Assembly (NCBI GenBank): GCA_028870315.1
Contig: JAGWPW010000004.1
Span: 1-64,000, forward strand
DNA length: 64,000 nt
Reading direction: 5' to 3'
DNA from: Sphingomonadales bacterium
Lineage (GTDB): Bacteria > Pseudomonadota > Alphaproteobacteria > Sphingomonadales > Sphingomonadaceae
A program made the translations under genes and the position numbers. The notes below the pieces were generated by a model. It had not been told where the DNA came from. It ran no database searches and saw nothing but the letters and a program-made list of their open reading frames with translations. This document shows, piece after piece, positions 53,052 through 63,075 of the stretch. Every line of letters begins with the position of its first letter. The stretch's first letter is position 1.

Positions 53052-53615
53052 ATGCAGTTCCGACGCTTCGATATTTCCGGTCTCCTGGAAATCATTCCCA
53101 CCCGCCATAGCGACGAACGCGGCTATTTCGCTGAAATCTTCCGCGAGGACCGCTTCACCGCGGAAGCGGGGGAAACCCGCTTCGTCCAGGAGAACCAGTC
53201 GCTCAGCGTCCGTCAGGGGACGATCCGCGGCATCCACTTCCAGACCGATCCCTTCGCCCAGGGCAAGCTCGTGCGCTGCACTTCGGGGGCGATCTTCGAT
53301 GTCGCGGTCGATCTGCGGCACGGCTCGCCGACCTTCGCGCGCTGGATCGCGGTCGAGCTTACGCCCGAACGGGCCAACCAGCTCTGGATTCCGGTGGGCT
53401 TCGGCCATGCCTTCTGCACGCTTCAGGAAAACAGCACCGTCTGCTACAAGGTGACCGCCGGTTACAGCGCGCCGCATGATGGCGGGGTGGCGTGGGACGA
53501 TCCCGCCTTCGCGATCGCATGGCCCGCGCTTGCCGATGCATCGACGCTTTCGGCCAAGGATCGCGTCCAGCCCGGGCTTGCCGAGCTTGGCGTGCCGTTC
53601 CGGATGGAGCGCTGA
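53052..53615 (+). CDS. rfbC: dTDP-4-dehydrorhamnose 3,5-epimerase RmlC
   Basis: A 187-residue cupin epimerase, third enzyme of dTDP-L-rhamnose synthesis. Family landmarks: [32 protein letters not shown] with the catalytic His, [19 protein letters not shown], and [12 protein letters not shown]. Full length. ATG 53052. It heads a plus-strand run rfbC-rfbB-rfbD-rfbA-manC-manA with gaps or overlaps of only a few bases. Confidence 0.95.
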   Translation: MQFRRFDISGLLEIIPTRHSDERGYFAEIFREDRFTAEAGETRFVQENQSLSVRQGTIRGIHFQTDPFAQGKLVRCTSGAIFDVAVDLRHGSPTFARWIAVELTPERANQLWIPVGFGHAFCTLQENSTVCYKVTAGYSAPHDGGVAWDDPAFAIAWPALADASTLSAKDRVQPGLAELGVPFRMER

Positions 53616-53619
53616 GCCG

Positions 53620-54675
53620 ATGCGCATTCTCGTCACCGGCGGCGCCGGATTCATCGGCTCGGCGCTGGTGCGCCATCTCGTCGGCGCGGGGCATGAGGTC
53701 CTCAATGTCGATGCGCTGACCTATGCCGGCAATCTCGCCTCGCTGAAAGGCGTCGAGGGCCAGCCCAATTACCGCTTCTGCAAGGCCGACATCCGCGATG
53801 GCGCGGCGATGACCGCGGCGATGACCGGCTTTCGCCCCGAACGGGTGATGCATCTCGCCGCCGAGAGCCATGTCGATCGCTCGATCACCGGCGCGGCCGA
53901 TTTCATCCAGACCAACGTCATCGGCACCTTCACCCTGCTCGAAGCCGCGCGCGGCTTCTGGCAGACGCTCGATCGCGCGGCACGCGGGGCTTTTCGCTTC
54001 CTCCATGTCTCGACCGACGAGGTCTATGGCTCGCTCGGCGCCGAGGGCCTGTTCCGCGAGGACACGCCCTATGATCCCTCCTCGCCCTATTCGGCCTCGA
54101 AGGCGGCGTCCGACCATCTCGCCAAGGCCTGGCACCGCACCTATGGCCTGCCCGTCGTGGTGTCGAACTGCTCGAACAACTACGGGCCGTTCCATTTCCC
54201 CGAGAAGCTGATCCCGCTCACCATCCTCAACGCGCTTCAGGGCCGCGAGCTGCCGGTCTATGGCAAGGGCGAGAACATCCGCGACTGGCTCTATGTCGAG
54301 GACCATGCCCGCGCCCTCGATCTCATCGCCGAAAAGGGCCGGCCGGGCGAAACCTATAATGTCGGCGGCCGCAACGAGCGGCGCAACATCGATGTCGTCC
54401 ATCGCATCTGCGAGGTGCTCGACCGGCTGGTGCCGAACAACCGGCCGCGCGCCGAGCTGATCGCCTTCGTCACCGACCGGCCCGGGCACGATGCGCGCTA
54501 TGCGATCGACGCGAGCCGGCTCGAGGACGAGCTGGGCTGGCGCGCCGCGGAGGATTTCGAAAGCGGGATCGAAAAGACGGTGCGCTGGTATCTCGACAAT
54601 GACTGGTGGTGGCAGCCGCTGCGCGCACGCTACGACGGCGAACGGCTGGGGCTGGCGAAGGCGCCGGCGCGGTGA
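53620..54675 (+). CDS. rfbB: dTDP-glucose 4,6-dehydratase RmlB
   Basis: A 351-residue extended SDR, second enzyme of dTDP-rhamnose synthesis. The NAD motif is [18 protein letters not shown] at the N-terminus; [12 protein letters not shown] and [12 protein letters not shown] carry the catalytic Asp-Glu region; [11 protein letters not shown] supplies Tyr and Lys; SNCSNNYGP follows. Starts 4 bases after rfbC and overlaps rfbD (GTGA). Confidence 0.96.
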   Translation: MRILVTGGAGFIGSALVRHLVGAGHEVLNVDALTYAGNLASLKGVEGQPNYRFCKADIRDGAAMTAAMTGFRPERVMHLAAESHVDRSITGAADFIQTNVIGTFTLLEAARGFWQTLDRAARGAFRFLHVSTDEVYGSLGAEGLFREDTPYDPSSPYSASKAASDHLAKAWHRTYGLPVVVSNCSNNYGPFHFPEKLIPLTILNALQGRELPVYGKGENIRDWLYVEDHARALDLIAEKGRPGETYNVGGRNERRNIDVVHRICEVLDRLVPNNRPRAELIAFVTDRPGHDARYAIDASRLEDELGWRAAEDFESGIEKTVRWYLDNDWWWQPLRARYDGERLGLAKAPAR

Positions 54676-55583
54676 GGATCGCGGTCACCGGCGGCCCGGG
54701 CCAGCTCGTCCTCTCGATGCTCGAACGCGGCCCCGGCTGCGGGCATGAGGTGATCGCGGTCGGTCCGCCCGCGCTCGATCTCGCCGCGCCCGACGATGTC
54801 GCGATCCTCGCCGCGCTCGCCGAAGCGCGGCCCGAGGCGATCGTCAATGCCGCCGCGCATACCGCGGTAGACAAGGCCGAGAGCGAACACGCGCTTGCCT
54901 TCGCGATCAATGGCGCGGGCGCGGGCGCGGTCGCGCGGGCGGCGCTGCGGCTCGGCGTGCCTTTGGTCCAGATCTCGACCGATTACGTCTTTGCCGGCGA
55001 TCAGCCTGCGCCTTACACCGAGGATGACCAGACCGGGCCGACCGGGGTCTATGGTGCCTCGAAGCTCGCCGGCGAGGAGGCGGTGCTTGCCTCGGGCGCG
55101 GATGCCGCGATCCTGCGCACCGCCTGGGTTTACAGCCCGTTCGGCGCCAATTTCGTCAAGACCATGCTGCGGCTGGCGGCCGGCCGCGACGAGCTGGGGG
55201 TCGTTGCCGACCAATGCGGCAATCCCACCAGCGCGCTTGATCTGGCCGAGGCGGCGATGCGCGTTGCCGCCAATCTCGGGGCGCGGCCCGACGCGGGCTT
55301 GCGCGGCGTGTTCCATGCGACCGGCAGCGGCGAGGCGAGCTGGGCCGATTTCGCCGAGGAAATCTTCGCCGCCGCGCGCGCGCATGGCGGGCCATCGGCG
55401 CGGGTGAGGCGGATCACCACCGCCGAATATCCCACCCCCGCGCGCCGCCCGGCCAATTCGCGGCTCGATTGCGGCAAGCTTGCCGCCCGGCACGGCGTCC
55501 GATTTCCGGACTGGCGCGCCAGCACCGCGGCGGTGGTCGCGCGGCTGGTCCGCGAAGCGCAGGAAGGGGCAGGCGCGGCATGA
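54672..55583 (+). CDS. rfbD: dTDP-4-dehydrorhamnose reductase RmlD
   Basis: A 303-residue SDR that completes dTDP-L-rhamnose. It shows [15 protein letters not shown] (a slightly altered Gly motif; many have GxxGQLG), [47 protein letters not shown] with Tyr and Lys, and [21 protein letters not shown] 54672 overlaps the rfbB stop, and the rfbA start overlaps its own stop, so all are coupled. Confidence 0.95.
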   Translation: MRIAVTGGPGQLVLSMLERGPGCGHEVIAVGPPALDLAAPDDVAILAALAEARPEAIVNAAAHTAVDKAESEHALAFAINGAGAGAVARAALRLGVPLVQISTDYVFAGDQPAPYTEDDQTGPTGVYGASKLAGEEAVLASGADAAILRTAWVYSPFGANFVKTMLRLAAGRDELGVVADQCGNPTSALDLAEAAMRVAANLGARPDAGLRGVFHATGSGEASWADFAEEIFAAARAHGGPSARVRRITTAEYPTPARRPANSRLDCGKLAARHGVRFPDWRASTAAVVARLVREAQEGAGAA

Positions 55584-56467
55584 AGGGCATCATCCTTGCC
55601 GGCGGCAGCGGCACGCGGCTCTATCCGATGACGCTGGCGGTCTCGAAGCAGCTGATGCCGGTCTATGACAAGCCGATGATCTATTATCCGCTGACCACGC
55701 TGATGCTGGCGGGGATCCGCGAGATTCTGATCATCACCACCCCGCATGATGCCGCGCAGTTTCAGGCGATGCTCGGCGATGGCGCGCAATGGGGGGTGAA
55801 GCTCAGCTACGCGGTGCAGCCCGAGCCCAGGGGGCTGGCGCAGGCCTATACGATCGGCGCCGATTTCGTCGCCGGCGGTCCCTCGTGCCTGGTGCTGGGC
55901 GATAACATCTTCTTTGGCCACGGCCTTCCCGAAGCGATGCGCCAGGCGCGGCGCACGCTCGATGGCGCCGCCGTCTTCGCCTATCAGGTCGCCGATCCCG
56001 AACGCTATGGCGTGGTCGAGTTCGACGACCAGCGCCGCGCGCTCAGTATCGAGGAAAAGCCGGCGCGGCCGCGCTCGCACTGGGCGGTGACGGGGCTCTA
56101 TTTCTACGACGAGACGGTGGTCGATATCGCCGCCAATATCACCCCTTCGGCGCGCGGCGAGCTGGAGATCACCGATGTCAACCGCGTCTATCTCGAATCG
56201 GGCCGGCTGCGTGTCGAAATGATGGGGCGCGGCTATGCCTGGCTCGATACCGGCACCCCCGAAAGCCTGCTCGAGGCGGCGCATTTCGTCGCCACGCTCG
56301 AACGGCGCCAGGGCATGAAGATCGCCTGCCCCGAGGAAATCGCCTGGCGCATGGGCTTTATCGACGATGCCGGGCTGGAGCGCGGCATCGCGCGGCTCGG
56401 CAAGAGCGATTATGCCCGCTACCTGCGCCAGCTTCTGGCCGAGGGAGCCGCCGTTCATCCGGGGTGA
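55580..56467 (+). CDS. rfbA: Glucose-1-phosphate thymidylyltransferase RmlA
   Basis: A 295-residue nucleotidyltransferase, first enzyme of dTDP-rhamnose synthesis. It starts [20 protein letters not shown], followed by [39 protein letters not shown], and [20 protein letters not shown]. Size and motifs are standard for RmlA, which is regulated by dTDP-rhamnose feedback. The operon thus has all four rml genes in the order C-B-D-A. Confidence 0.96.
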   Translation: MKGIILAGGSGTRLYPMTLAVSKQLMPVYDKPMIYYPLTTLMLAGIREILIITTPHDAAQFQAMLGDGAQWGVKLSYAVQPEPRGLAQAYTIGADFVAGGPSCLVLGDNIFFGHGLPEAMRQARRTLDGAAVFAYQVADPERYGVVEFDDQRRALSIEEKPARPRSHWAVTGLYFYDETVVDIAANITPSARGELEITDVNRVYLESGRLRVEMMGRGYAWLDTGTPESLLEAAHFVATLERRQGMKIACPEEIAWRMGFIDDAGLERGIARLGKSDYARYLRQLLAEGAAVHPG

Positions 56468-56489
56468 TTGGGGAGTTCGCGGACCGGCC

Positions 56490-57524
56490 ATGCGTATCAC
56501 ACCCGTCATCCTGTGCGGCGGCAGCGGCACGCGGCTGTGGCCGCGCAGCCGCGCGAGCCGCCCCAAGCCGTTCCTGCCCTTGGTCGGCGAGCAGACGCTG
56601 TTCGAGCAGGCGCTGGCGCGCGCCGGCGATCCGGCGGTTTTCGACCCGCCGGTCGTCGTCGCCGGCGCCGCGCATCTGCGCCATGTCCGCGCGCAGATCG
56701 GCGCGGCGGGGCGGGCGCGGATCATCGTCGAGCCCGCCGCGCGCAACACCGCCGCCGCGATCGCGCTGGCTGCGGCGAGCCTGCCGGAGGATGCGCTGCT
56801 GCTCGTCTGTCCGAGCGATCATCATATCGGCGATCCGGCGCGCTTCGTTGCCGCGGCGCGTGCCGCCGCTGACCTTGCCGGACAGGGCTGGCTGGTCGCC
56901 TTCGGCATCGCCGCGACCACGCCCGAGACCGGCTATGGCTATATAAGGCGCGGCGAGCCGCTTGGCGCGCAGGGCTTCCGCGTCGACCGTTTCGTCGAAA
57001 AGCCCGACCGCGCTCGCGCCGAAGCCTTCCTCGCCGAAGGCGGCTACAGCTGGAACGGCGGCATTTTCGCCTTTCGCGCCGGCAGCTTCCTTGCCGAACT
57101 CACCCGCCATCGCCCGGCAATGGCCGAGGCGGTGCGCCAGGCGGTGGCCGCCGGCCATGCCGAAGGCGATCTCTTCCACCCCGATGCCACAGCCTTCGCC
57201 GCGATCGCCGGCGAATCGGTCGATTACGCGGTGATGGAGAATACCGACCGCGCCGCCATGGTCCCTGTCGACATGACCTGGTCCGATATCGGCAACTGGC
57301 AGGCGCTGCACGCCGCCCGCGCGCGCGATGCTGACGGCAATGCGGTCCTTGGCACGGTCGAGCTGGTCGGCTGCCGCAATCTGCTGGTCGAAACCGACGG
57401 CCCGCGCGTTTCGGTGATCGGGCTCGAAAACGTGATCATCGTCGTCGATGGCAACGAGGTGCTGGTGACCAGCGCCGATGGCGCGCAGCTCGTCGGCAAG
57501 CTGACGGGGGCGATGCGGCAGTGA
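56490..57524 (+). CDS. manC: Mannose-1-phosphate guanylyltransferase
   Basis: A 344-residue GDP-mannose pyrophosphorylase. The active-site loop is VILCGGSGTRLWPRSRASRP with KPFLPL, followed by EPAARNTAAAIALAA, VCPSDHHIGD, FVEKPDR and YSWNGGIFAFRA. It has only the transferase part: the C-terminal phosphomannose isomerase domain of bifunctional ManC is absent, and the next gene supplies that activity separately. GDP-mannose then feeds capsule or other glycan synthesis. Confidence 0.94.
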   Translation: MRITPVILCGGSGTRLWPRSRASRPKPFLPLVGEQTLFEQALARAGDPAVFDPPVVVAGAAHLRHVRAQIGAAGRARIIVEPAARNTAAAIALAAASLPEDALLLVCPSDHHIGDPARFVAAARAAADLAGQGWLVAFGIAATTPETGYGYIRRGEPLGAQGFRVDRFVEKPDRARAEAFLAEGGYSWNGGIFAFRAGSFLAELTRHRPAMAEAVRQAVAAGHAEGDLFHPDATAFAAIAGESVDYAVMENTDRAAMVPVDMTWSDIGNWQALHAARARDADGNAVLGTVELVGCRNLLVETDGPRVSVIGLENVIIVVDGNEVLVTSADGAQLVGKLTGAMRQ

Positions 57525-58330
57525 GCGCGGCGCTGCCCGCGCGCATGGTGGACAAGCCATGGGGGTGCGATCGCCTGCCGCCGCCGTTCACCGCGCCGCA
57601 GGGCCGACGGATCGGCGAGATCTGGTTCGAGCCGCCCGCGGCGCTGGCGGGGCTGCTGGTCAAATATCTCTTCACCAGCGAGGCACTGTCGGTTCAGGTC
57701 CATCCGAACGACGCCCAGACACTGGCGAAGGGGCTCGGGCGGCAGGGCAAGGAGGAATGCTGGCTGGTGATCGCCGCCGAGCCCGGCGCGCGGATCGGCA
57801 TCGGCTTTGCCGCGGCGATCGACGCGCAAACGATGCGCGCGGCGGCCCGCGATGGCAGCATCGAGGCGCGGATGCGCTGGCATGCGGTCGAGGCGGGCGA
57901 CTTCTTCTATATTCCGGCGAACACCGTGCATGCGATCGGCGCCGGGGTCAGCCTGATCGAGATCCAGCAGCACAGCGACATCACTTACCGGCTCTATGAT
58001 TACGGACGGCCGCGCGCGCTCCATCTCGACGAGGCGGTCGCGGTCGCCTGTGGCGAGCCCTATTCCGATCCGCGGCGGCGCCGGCTCGGTGCCGATGAAG
58101 CGGCGCAGCTGGTGGACGGACCCTCTTTCCGGCTCGATCGCATCGCCGGGCCGCCGGCGGCGGCGCTGCGCCCCGCCTATGGCGCGCGGCCGCTGCTCGT
58201 GATCCCGCTGGCCGGGCCGATCGGCATCGGTGGCGAGCATATCGCGCCGGGCGGCTGCGCGCTCGCCGATACGATCGATGCTGTGGATTTCGGCGAGAGC
58301 CGGCTCGCGCTTCTCGCCCAGCCCTGTTGA
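57521..58330 (+). CDS. manA: Class I mannose-6-phosphate isomerase
   Basis: A 269-residue zinc-dependent isomerase interconverting fructose-6-phosphate and mannose-6-phosphate, feeding the ManC step. Conserved metal and active-site parts: VKYLFTSEALSVQVHPNDAQ, GKEECWLVIAAEPGARIGIG, FYIPANTVHAIGAGVSLIEI, and QQHSDITYRLYDYGR. It is shorter than E. coli ManA (about 390 residues), lacking the helical insert, as is usual for alphaproteobacterial forms. GTG 57521 overlaps the manC stop. No phosphomannomutase is in this run. Confidence 0.93.
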   Translation: MSAALPARMVDKPWGCDRLPPPFTAPQGRRIGEIWFEPPAALAGLLVKYLFTSEALSVQVHPNDAQTLAKGLGRQGKEECWLVIAAEPGARIGIGFAAAIDAQTMRAAARDGSIEARMRWHAVEAGDFFYIPANTVHAIGAGVSLIEIQQHSDITYRLYDYGRPRALHLDEAVAVACGEPYSDPRRRRLGADEAAQLVDGPSFRLDRIAGPPAAALRPAYGARPLLVIPLAGPIGIGGEHIAPGGCALADTIDAVDFGESRLALLAQPC

Positions 58331-58601
58331 GCCAGCCGTGTTGAAGTGGCCGCTGAACGCAGCTTCGCGCGCCACGCGGCGCGGCGGTGCCGCAATGCAA
58401 CACCCTGGCCCAAATCGCGCGCGCCCGGCACATTTACCATTGCAAATATCCGGGAATCGGGTCTTTGCTTGCCTCTCGCGGCAGATGGACGAACTCCGGA
58501 TTTTCGTTGCGCAACAACAAGATGGCCACACAAGAATAGCAGGGCCATTGAGGGTGTCGGCGCAAGGCAGACTGCACAGCTAGTCAGGGTGGAACCGCTG
58601 C

Positions 58602-59606
58602 GTGAGCATCATTCTAAGCCTCACCCCGAATGTCGATGACGAAGCGCTGCTGGAGCGCGGCCGCGAGGTGATCCGGGTCGAGGCCGAGGCGTTGAACCGG
58701 CTCGAAGACTGCCTTGATGCCGGCTTCGTTGCCGCCTGCCGGGTGATCCTCGCCGCCGACCGCCGCCTCGTCGTCACCGGAATGGGCAAATCGGGGCACA
58801 TCGGGCGCAAGCTCGCCGCGACCTTCGCCGCCACCGGCACGCCCGCGCTGTTCATGCATCCCGCCGAAGCCGGGCATGGCGACCTCGGCATGCTCGCGCC
58901 CGGCGACGTGCTGCTGGTGTTGTCGAATTCGGGCAACACCACCGAACTGCGCGCGGTGCTCGATTATGCGCGCAAGATGGGCAACACGATCATCGGCATC
59001 GCCTCGCGCCGCGCATCGCTGGTCATGGATTTCGCCGATGTCGCGATCTGCCTGCCGACCAACCGCGAAGCCTGCGCGGCGAATATCGCGCCGACCACCT
59101 CGACCACGCTCCAGCTGGCGCTGGGCGATGCCATGGCGCTGGCGGTGATGGATGCGCGCGGCGTCTCCAGGAACCGGCTGCGCGCGCTGCATCCCTCGGG
59201 CACGATCGGGCTGCGCCTCACGCCGATTTCCGAACTGATGCATACCGGCAGCGAACTGCCGCTGGTGGATGCCGACAGCAGCATGGCCGATGTGATCTCG
59301 GTGATCACCCGCTGCCGCTTCGGGCTGGCGGGGGTGGTCGATGACAGCGGCGATCTGATCGGGGTCATCACCGATGGCGACCTGCGCCGCCATTTCGAGA
59401 CGCTGTCCTCGGCGCGCGCCGGCGAGGTGATGACCCGCTCGCCCAAGTCGATCGCTTCGGACATGCTCGCCTCGGACGCGCTGCTGTTCCTCAACGACGC
59501 CAAGATCACCGCCGCCTTCGTCGTCAACCGGCGCGATGCCGTGCACCCCGCGCGCCCGCTCGGCATTGTTCATATCCACGATCTGCTGCAATACGGCCTG
59601 AACTGA
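58602..59606 (+). CDS. kdsD: Arabinose-5-phosphate isomerase KdsD/KpsF
   Basis: A 334-residue isomerase making arabinose-5-phosphate for Kdo. The SIS domain carries VVTGMGKSGHIGRKLAATFA, FMHPAEAGHGDLGM and LSNSGNTTELRAVL; two C-terminal CBS domains begin around MHTGSELPLVDADSSMADVI and GEVMTRSPKSIASD. GTG 58602 follows AGGGTGG. A 271-base gap separates it from manA with no gene visible, so it may have its own promoter. Within this capsule locus it matches KpsF of group 2 systems. Confidence 0.94.
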   Translation: MSIILSLTPNVDDEALLERGREVIRVEAEALNRLEDCLDAGFVAACRVILAADRRLVVTGMGKSGHIGRKLAATFAATGTPALFMHPAEAGHGDLGMLAPGDVLLVLSNSGNTTELRAVLDYARKMGNTIIGIASRRASLVMDFADVAICLPTNREACAANIAPTTSTTLQLALGDAMALAVMDARGVSRNRLRALHPSGTIGLRLTPISELMHTGSELPLVDADSSMADVISVITRCRFGLAGVVDDSGDLIGVITDGDLRRHFETLSSARAGEVMTRSPKSIASDMLASDALLFLNDAKITAAFVVNRRDAVHPARPLGIVHIHDLLQYGLN

Positions 59607-59646
59607 GCGCCGGTCGTGGTCCGCCGTCGCGGCGGGGAACCATCGC

Positions 59647-60450
59647 ATGTCTGCCAGCTTCGCCATCGTCATCCCGGCGCGTTATGCCTCGCAGCGCTTC
59701 GCGGGAAAGCCGCTCGCCGCGCTGATGGGGGCGAGCGGCGAGGCCAAGCCCCTGATCCGCCGCAGCTGGGAAGCCGCCTGCGCGGTTCCGGGGGCAAGCG
59801 CGGTGGTGGTCGCCACCGATGATACGCGCATAGCCGAGGTGGTGCGCGGTTTCGGGGGCGCGGTGGTGATGACCTCGTCTGCGGCGCGCAACGGCACCGA
59901 ACGCTGCGCCGAGGCGCTCGCCGCGCTCGATCCCGGCATCGACATCATCGTCAATCTCCAGGGCGATGCACCGCTCACCCCCGCCTTCATCGTCACCGGG
60001 CTTGTCGCCGCGCTGGCGGCGGACGCGGACGCGGCGATGGCGACCGCGGGGCTGCGCTGTTCACCCGAAACCTATGCGCATCTTGTCGGCGATCAGGCGC
60101 AGGGCCGGGTCGGCGGCACCACCGTGGTCGCCAATGGCAAGGGCCATGCGCTCTATTTCTCCAAGCGGGTGATCCCGCATGTTCCCGCGGCCATGCCCGA
60201 TCCGCATGCCGCGGTGCTGCTGCATCTGGGCGTCTATGCCTATCGCCCGGCGGCGCTGGCCGCCTATGCGGCGATGCCGCCGTCGCGGCTCGAAGCGCTC
60301 GAAGGGCTCGAACAGCTGCGCTTCCTCGAAGGCGGCCAGCCGATCCGCCTTGTCCCCTTCGAGCCGGTTGGCTGGGATTGCATCGAACTCAACAATCCCG
60401 AGGATGTGCCGGTGATCGAGGCGGTGCTGCGCCGGCGCGGGCTTGTCTGA
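59647..60450 (+). CDS. kdsB: CMP-Kdo synthetase KdsB/KpsU
   Basis: A 267-residue cytidylyltransferase activating Kdo as CMP-Kdo. It opens SFAIVIPARYASQRFAGKPL, followed by VVATDDTRIAEVV, SSAARNGTERCAEAL, IIVNLQGDAPLTP with the metal Asp, and HLGVYAYRPAALAAY. The usual TSxxHxSGTDR is seen as TSSAARNGTERC, a variation at the substrate loop. Repeat copy D follows 30 bases after the stop. Confidence 0.93.
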   Translation: MSASFAIVIPARYASQRFAGKPLAALMGASGEAKPLIRRSWEAACAVPGASAVVVATDDTRIAEVVRGFGGAVVMTSSAARNGTERCAEALAALDPGIDIIVNLQGDAPLTPAFIVTGLVAALAADADAAMATAGLRCSPETYAHLVGDQAQGRVGGTTVVANGKGHALYFSKRVIPHVPAAMPDPHAAVLLHLGVYAYRPAALAAYAAMPPSRLEALEGLEQLRFLEGGQPIRLVPFEPVGWDCIELNNPEDVPVIEAVLRRRGLV

Positions 60451-60480
60451 GCGGTGCTTTCGCGCGCGTTCGTTTCCACC

Positions 60481-60583
60481 GCCGCTGGCGAGATTTCCGA
60501 AACACGCCAGCGGCCTTATATATTTGTTGTCGCATCGCCTTTTGTAAAAACCGGTTCCCACTTTTTTGCGCGATGCTCTAAAG
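60481..60583 (+). repeat. Dispersed two-module palindromic repeat, copy D
   Basis: The hairpin arms GCCGCTGGCG and CGCCAGCGGC enclose GATTTCCGAAACA; the right module has TTTGTTGTCGCATCGC and ends GCGCGATGCTCTAAAG. It fills the gap between kdsB and kdsA, ending 7 bases before the kdsA ATG, so it would be in the mRNA leader of kdsA. Confidence 0.85.
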
Positions 60584-60590
60584 CCCGGCG

Positions 60591-61421
60591 ATGATCCGCG
60601 CCGTTGCCTGCACCGAGGCCATTTGCTTCGCGAACGATCGCCCTTTCGTGCTCATCGCCGGGATGAATGTGATCGAAAGTGCCGGGCTGCTCGACGAGGT
60701 CGCCGAACATTGCGCCACGGTCAGCCGGCGGCTCGGCATTGCCTGCGTGTTCAAGGCGAGCTTCGACAAGGCCAACCGCTCGTCGATCGCCAGCTATCGC
60801 GGACCGGGGCTCGACAAGGGGCTGGCGCTGCTGTCCGAGGTCAAGGCGCGCCACGGGCTTCCCGTTCTCACCGATGTCCATGAACCCGCGCAGGCCGCGC
60901 GTGTCGCCGAGGTTGCCGACATCGTCCAGCTTCCCGCCTTTCTTGCCCGCCAGACCGATCTCGTCACCGCGCTCGCGCGCACCGGCCGGGTCATCAATAT
61001 CAAGAAGCCGCAGTTCCTCGCGCCGCAGGAAATGCGCCACATCATCGCCAAATGCGCCGAAGCCGGCAACGAGCGCGTGCTGCTGTGCGAGCGTGGCACC
61101 AGCTTTGGCTACAACAATCTCGTTGTCGACATGCTCGGCATGGATCTGATGAAGGCCTATGCGCCGGTGATCTTCGATGTGACGCATGCGCTGCAACGCC
61201 CCGGCGGCCGCGCCGACAGCGCCGATGGACGCAGCGCGCAGGCCGCGGCGCTGGCGCGCAGCGGCATGGCGCTGGGGCTTGCCGGCCTGTTCATCGAAAC
61301 GCATCCCGACCCCGCCCGCGCCTTGTGCGACGGGCCATCGGCGCTGCCGCTTGCCGAGCTGGAACCGCTGCTGCGCGCGGTCCAGGCGGTGGACCGCGCG
61401 GTCAAGCATGGAGATGGCTGA
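60591..61421 (+). CDS. kdsA: Kdo-8-phosphate synthase KdsA
   Basis: A 276-residue aldolase-like enzyme that joins arabinose-5-phosphate and phosphoenolpyruvate. Landmarks: [107 protein letters not shown] and [12 protein letters not shown]. Asn after FDVTHALQ region and lack of a metal Cys in the N-terminal segment were not resolved. Its ribosome site falls next to repeat copy D, which may influence translation. It overlaps kpsC by 14 bases. Confidence 0.95.
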   Translation: MIRAVACTEAICFANDRPFVLIAGMNVIESAGLLDEVAEHCATVSRRLGIACVFKASFDKANRSSIASYRGPGLDKGLALLSEVKARHGLPVLTDVHEPAQAARVAEVADIVQLPAFLARQTDLVTALARTGRVINIKKPQFLAPQEMRHIIAKCAEAGNERVLLCERGTSFGYNNLVVDMLGMDLMKAYAPVIFDVTHALQRPGGRADSADGRSAQAAALARSGMALGLAGLFIETHPDPARALCDGPSALPLAELEPLLRAVQAVDRAVKHGDG

Positions 61422-63054
61422 GCCCGCGCCCTTCCTGCGTATCCCGCCGTTTCCCGGTCGCCGTCTGCGTTCGCTGGTGCTCGAAGGCGAAACCGCAGCG
61501 CCCGGAGAGGCAGCGCCGCTCATCGGCGCGCTGTGCGAGAACCGGGTGGGCGGCAGCTTCTGGGGCGCGCGACCACAGCTTCCCGCCGGGCGCGACCTGC
61601 TCATGGTGCCATCCGGCCGCGCCGAGGCCACAGCCATGCTCGCGGCGGCGCGACGCGACGGATCGGCGGCGCGCGCGGTGCTCGTCGGTGTTGCCGGCGC
61701 GGGCAAGCTGCCGGTGATCCCGGCGTCCTGCGATCCCTGGCATTGCATCGAACAGGCGCGCGAGCTGCGCGTGAGTGCGCGCAGCGAATGGGCGCTGGTC
61801 GGCGCGCTGCTCGGACGTGCCTTGGCGCTCCACGGTTCGGGCCGCTTTGCCGCGCTCGCCGACGGGGCGGCGGGGCTGACACGGGTGGTGGAGCAGACCA
61901 TTGCCGCGCGGCGCTGGCGCGATCCGTTCAGCGGCGCGGAGCTTTCGGCCGAGGCGGCGATCGCCCGCCTTGCCGATTGGCGGCGGCTGATCGATGCCAA
62001 TCGCGAGATCGCCGCGGTGTTCGGCGTCGCGCGCTGGAAACGGGTGACGATGGATGCGCTCTTGTGGGATGGCGGCGGCCCGGTTCGCCATGCCGGCGCC
62101 GCGCGCGCGCGCAGCCTTGCCGCGGGCGCGCGGGTGCTCGCCTGGAAGGCGCGCACCCCGCCGGCAACGCTTGCCCTGCTCGCCGCGCGCGGCATCGTTC
62201 CGGGCGAGATCGAGGATGGCATGATCCGGTCGAGCGGGCTTGGCGCGCATTGCGTGCCGCCGCTCTCGATTCTCGTCGATCCGCAGGGCGCGCATTTCGA
62301 TCCCGGCCAGCCCAGCACGCTCGAGACGATCCTTGAGCATGAGGACATGCCCGAGGCGCTGCTGGTGCGGGCGCGGCATCTGCGCGAGCGGCTGGTCGCC
62401 GCCGGCATCGGCAAATATGGCAGCGCCGCCGCTGCCGCCGCGCCGCGTGCACATGCAGCGCGGCGCCGGGTGCTGGTCACCGGCCAGGTCGAGGATGACC
62501 GGGCGGTGCTGCTGGGCGGCGCCGGCACGTCGAACCGCGAGCTTCTGGTCCGCGCGCGCGCGGCAGAGCCCGACGCCGAGATCATCTACAAGCCGCATCC
62601 CGATGTCGAGGCGGGCCATCGCCGCGGCGCGCTTGCCGATGCCGAGGTGCTGGCAAGCGCCGATCGCATCGAACGTGCCGCGCCGATCGGCACCCTTCTC
62701 GCCAGCGTCGATGCGGTGCATGTCATCAGTTCGCTGACCGGCTTCGAGGCGCTGTGCCGCGGGGTCGCGGTGACGACGCATGGCGTCCCCTTCTATGCGG
62801 GCTGGGGCCTGACGCGCGATCTCGGGCCGGTGCCGGCGCGGCGCACCCGCCGCCGCCGCCTCGACGAGCTGGTCGCGGCGGTGCTGATCCTTTATCCGCG
62901 CTATCTCGATCCGGTCTCGCGGCTGCCCTGCCCGCCCGAGGTGCTGGTCGAGCGCATGGCGGCGGGCGAGGCCGCGGTCAGCTCGCCGCTGGTGCGGCTG
63001 CGCAAATGGCAGGGTGCGCTGATGCGCCGGCTGGAGCGGCGCGCCAAGGCGTGA
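61408..63054 (+). CDS. kpsC: KpsC-type capsule Kdo transferase
   Basis: A 548-residue KpsC, partner of KpsS in making the Kdo linker of group 2-type capsules. The N-terminal part has [20 protein letters not shown]; later come [100 protein letters not shown], and the highly conserved [32 protein letters not shown]. coli KpsC has two related halves in about 675 residues; this one is about 125 residues shorter, mostly at the N-terminal half. ATG 61408, or ATG 61414. Confidence 0.9.
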   Translation: MEMAEPAPFLRIPPFPGRRLRSLVLEGETAAPGEAAPLIGALCENRVGGSFWGARPQLPAGRDLLMVPSGRAEATAMLAAARRDGSAARAVLVGVAGAGKLPVIPASCDPWHCIEQARELRVSARSEWALVGALLGRALALHGSGRFAALADGAAGLTRVVEQTIAARRWRDPFSGAELSAEAAIARLADWRRLIDANREIAAVFGVARWKRVTMDALLWDGGGPVRHAGAARARSLAAGARVLAWKARTPPATLALLAARGIVPGEIEDGMIRSSGLGAHCVPPLSILVDPQGAHFDPGQPSTLETILEHEDMPEALLVRARHLRERLVAAGIGKYGSAAAAAAPRAHAARRRVLVTGQVEDDRAVLLGGAGTSNRELLVRARAAEPDAEIIYKPHPDVEAGHRRGALADAEVLASADRIERAAPIGTLLASVDAVHVISSLTGFEALCRGVAVTTHGVPFYAGWGLTRDLGPVPARRTRRRRLDELVAAVLILYPRYLDPVSRLPCPPEVLVERMAAGEAAVSSPLVRLRKWQGALMRRLERRAKA

Positions 63055-63075
63055 AACCCGGCTTCTGGCCGGCGG

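Noticed and set aside
60516-62585. Long minus-strand frame opposite kdsA and kpsC
   Set aside because: Low-complexity Arg/Ser/Pro composition with no recognisable family; kdsA and kpsC on the other strand are certain.
63055-63075. Terminator between kpsC and the M13 peptidase gene
   Set aside because: Only a 5-bp stem (CCGGC/GCCGG) without a T-run is present in this 21-base gap.
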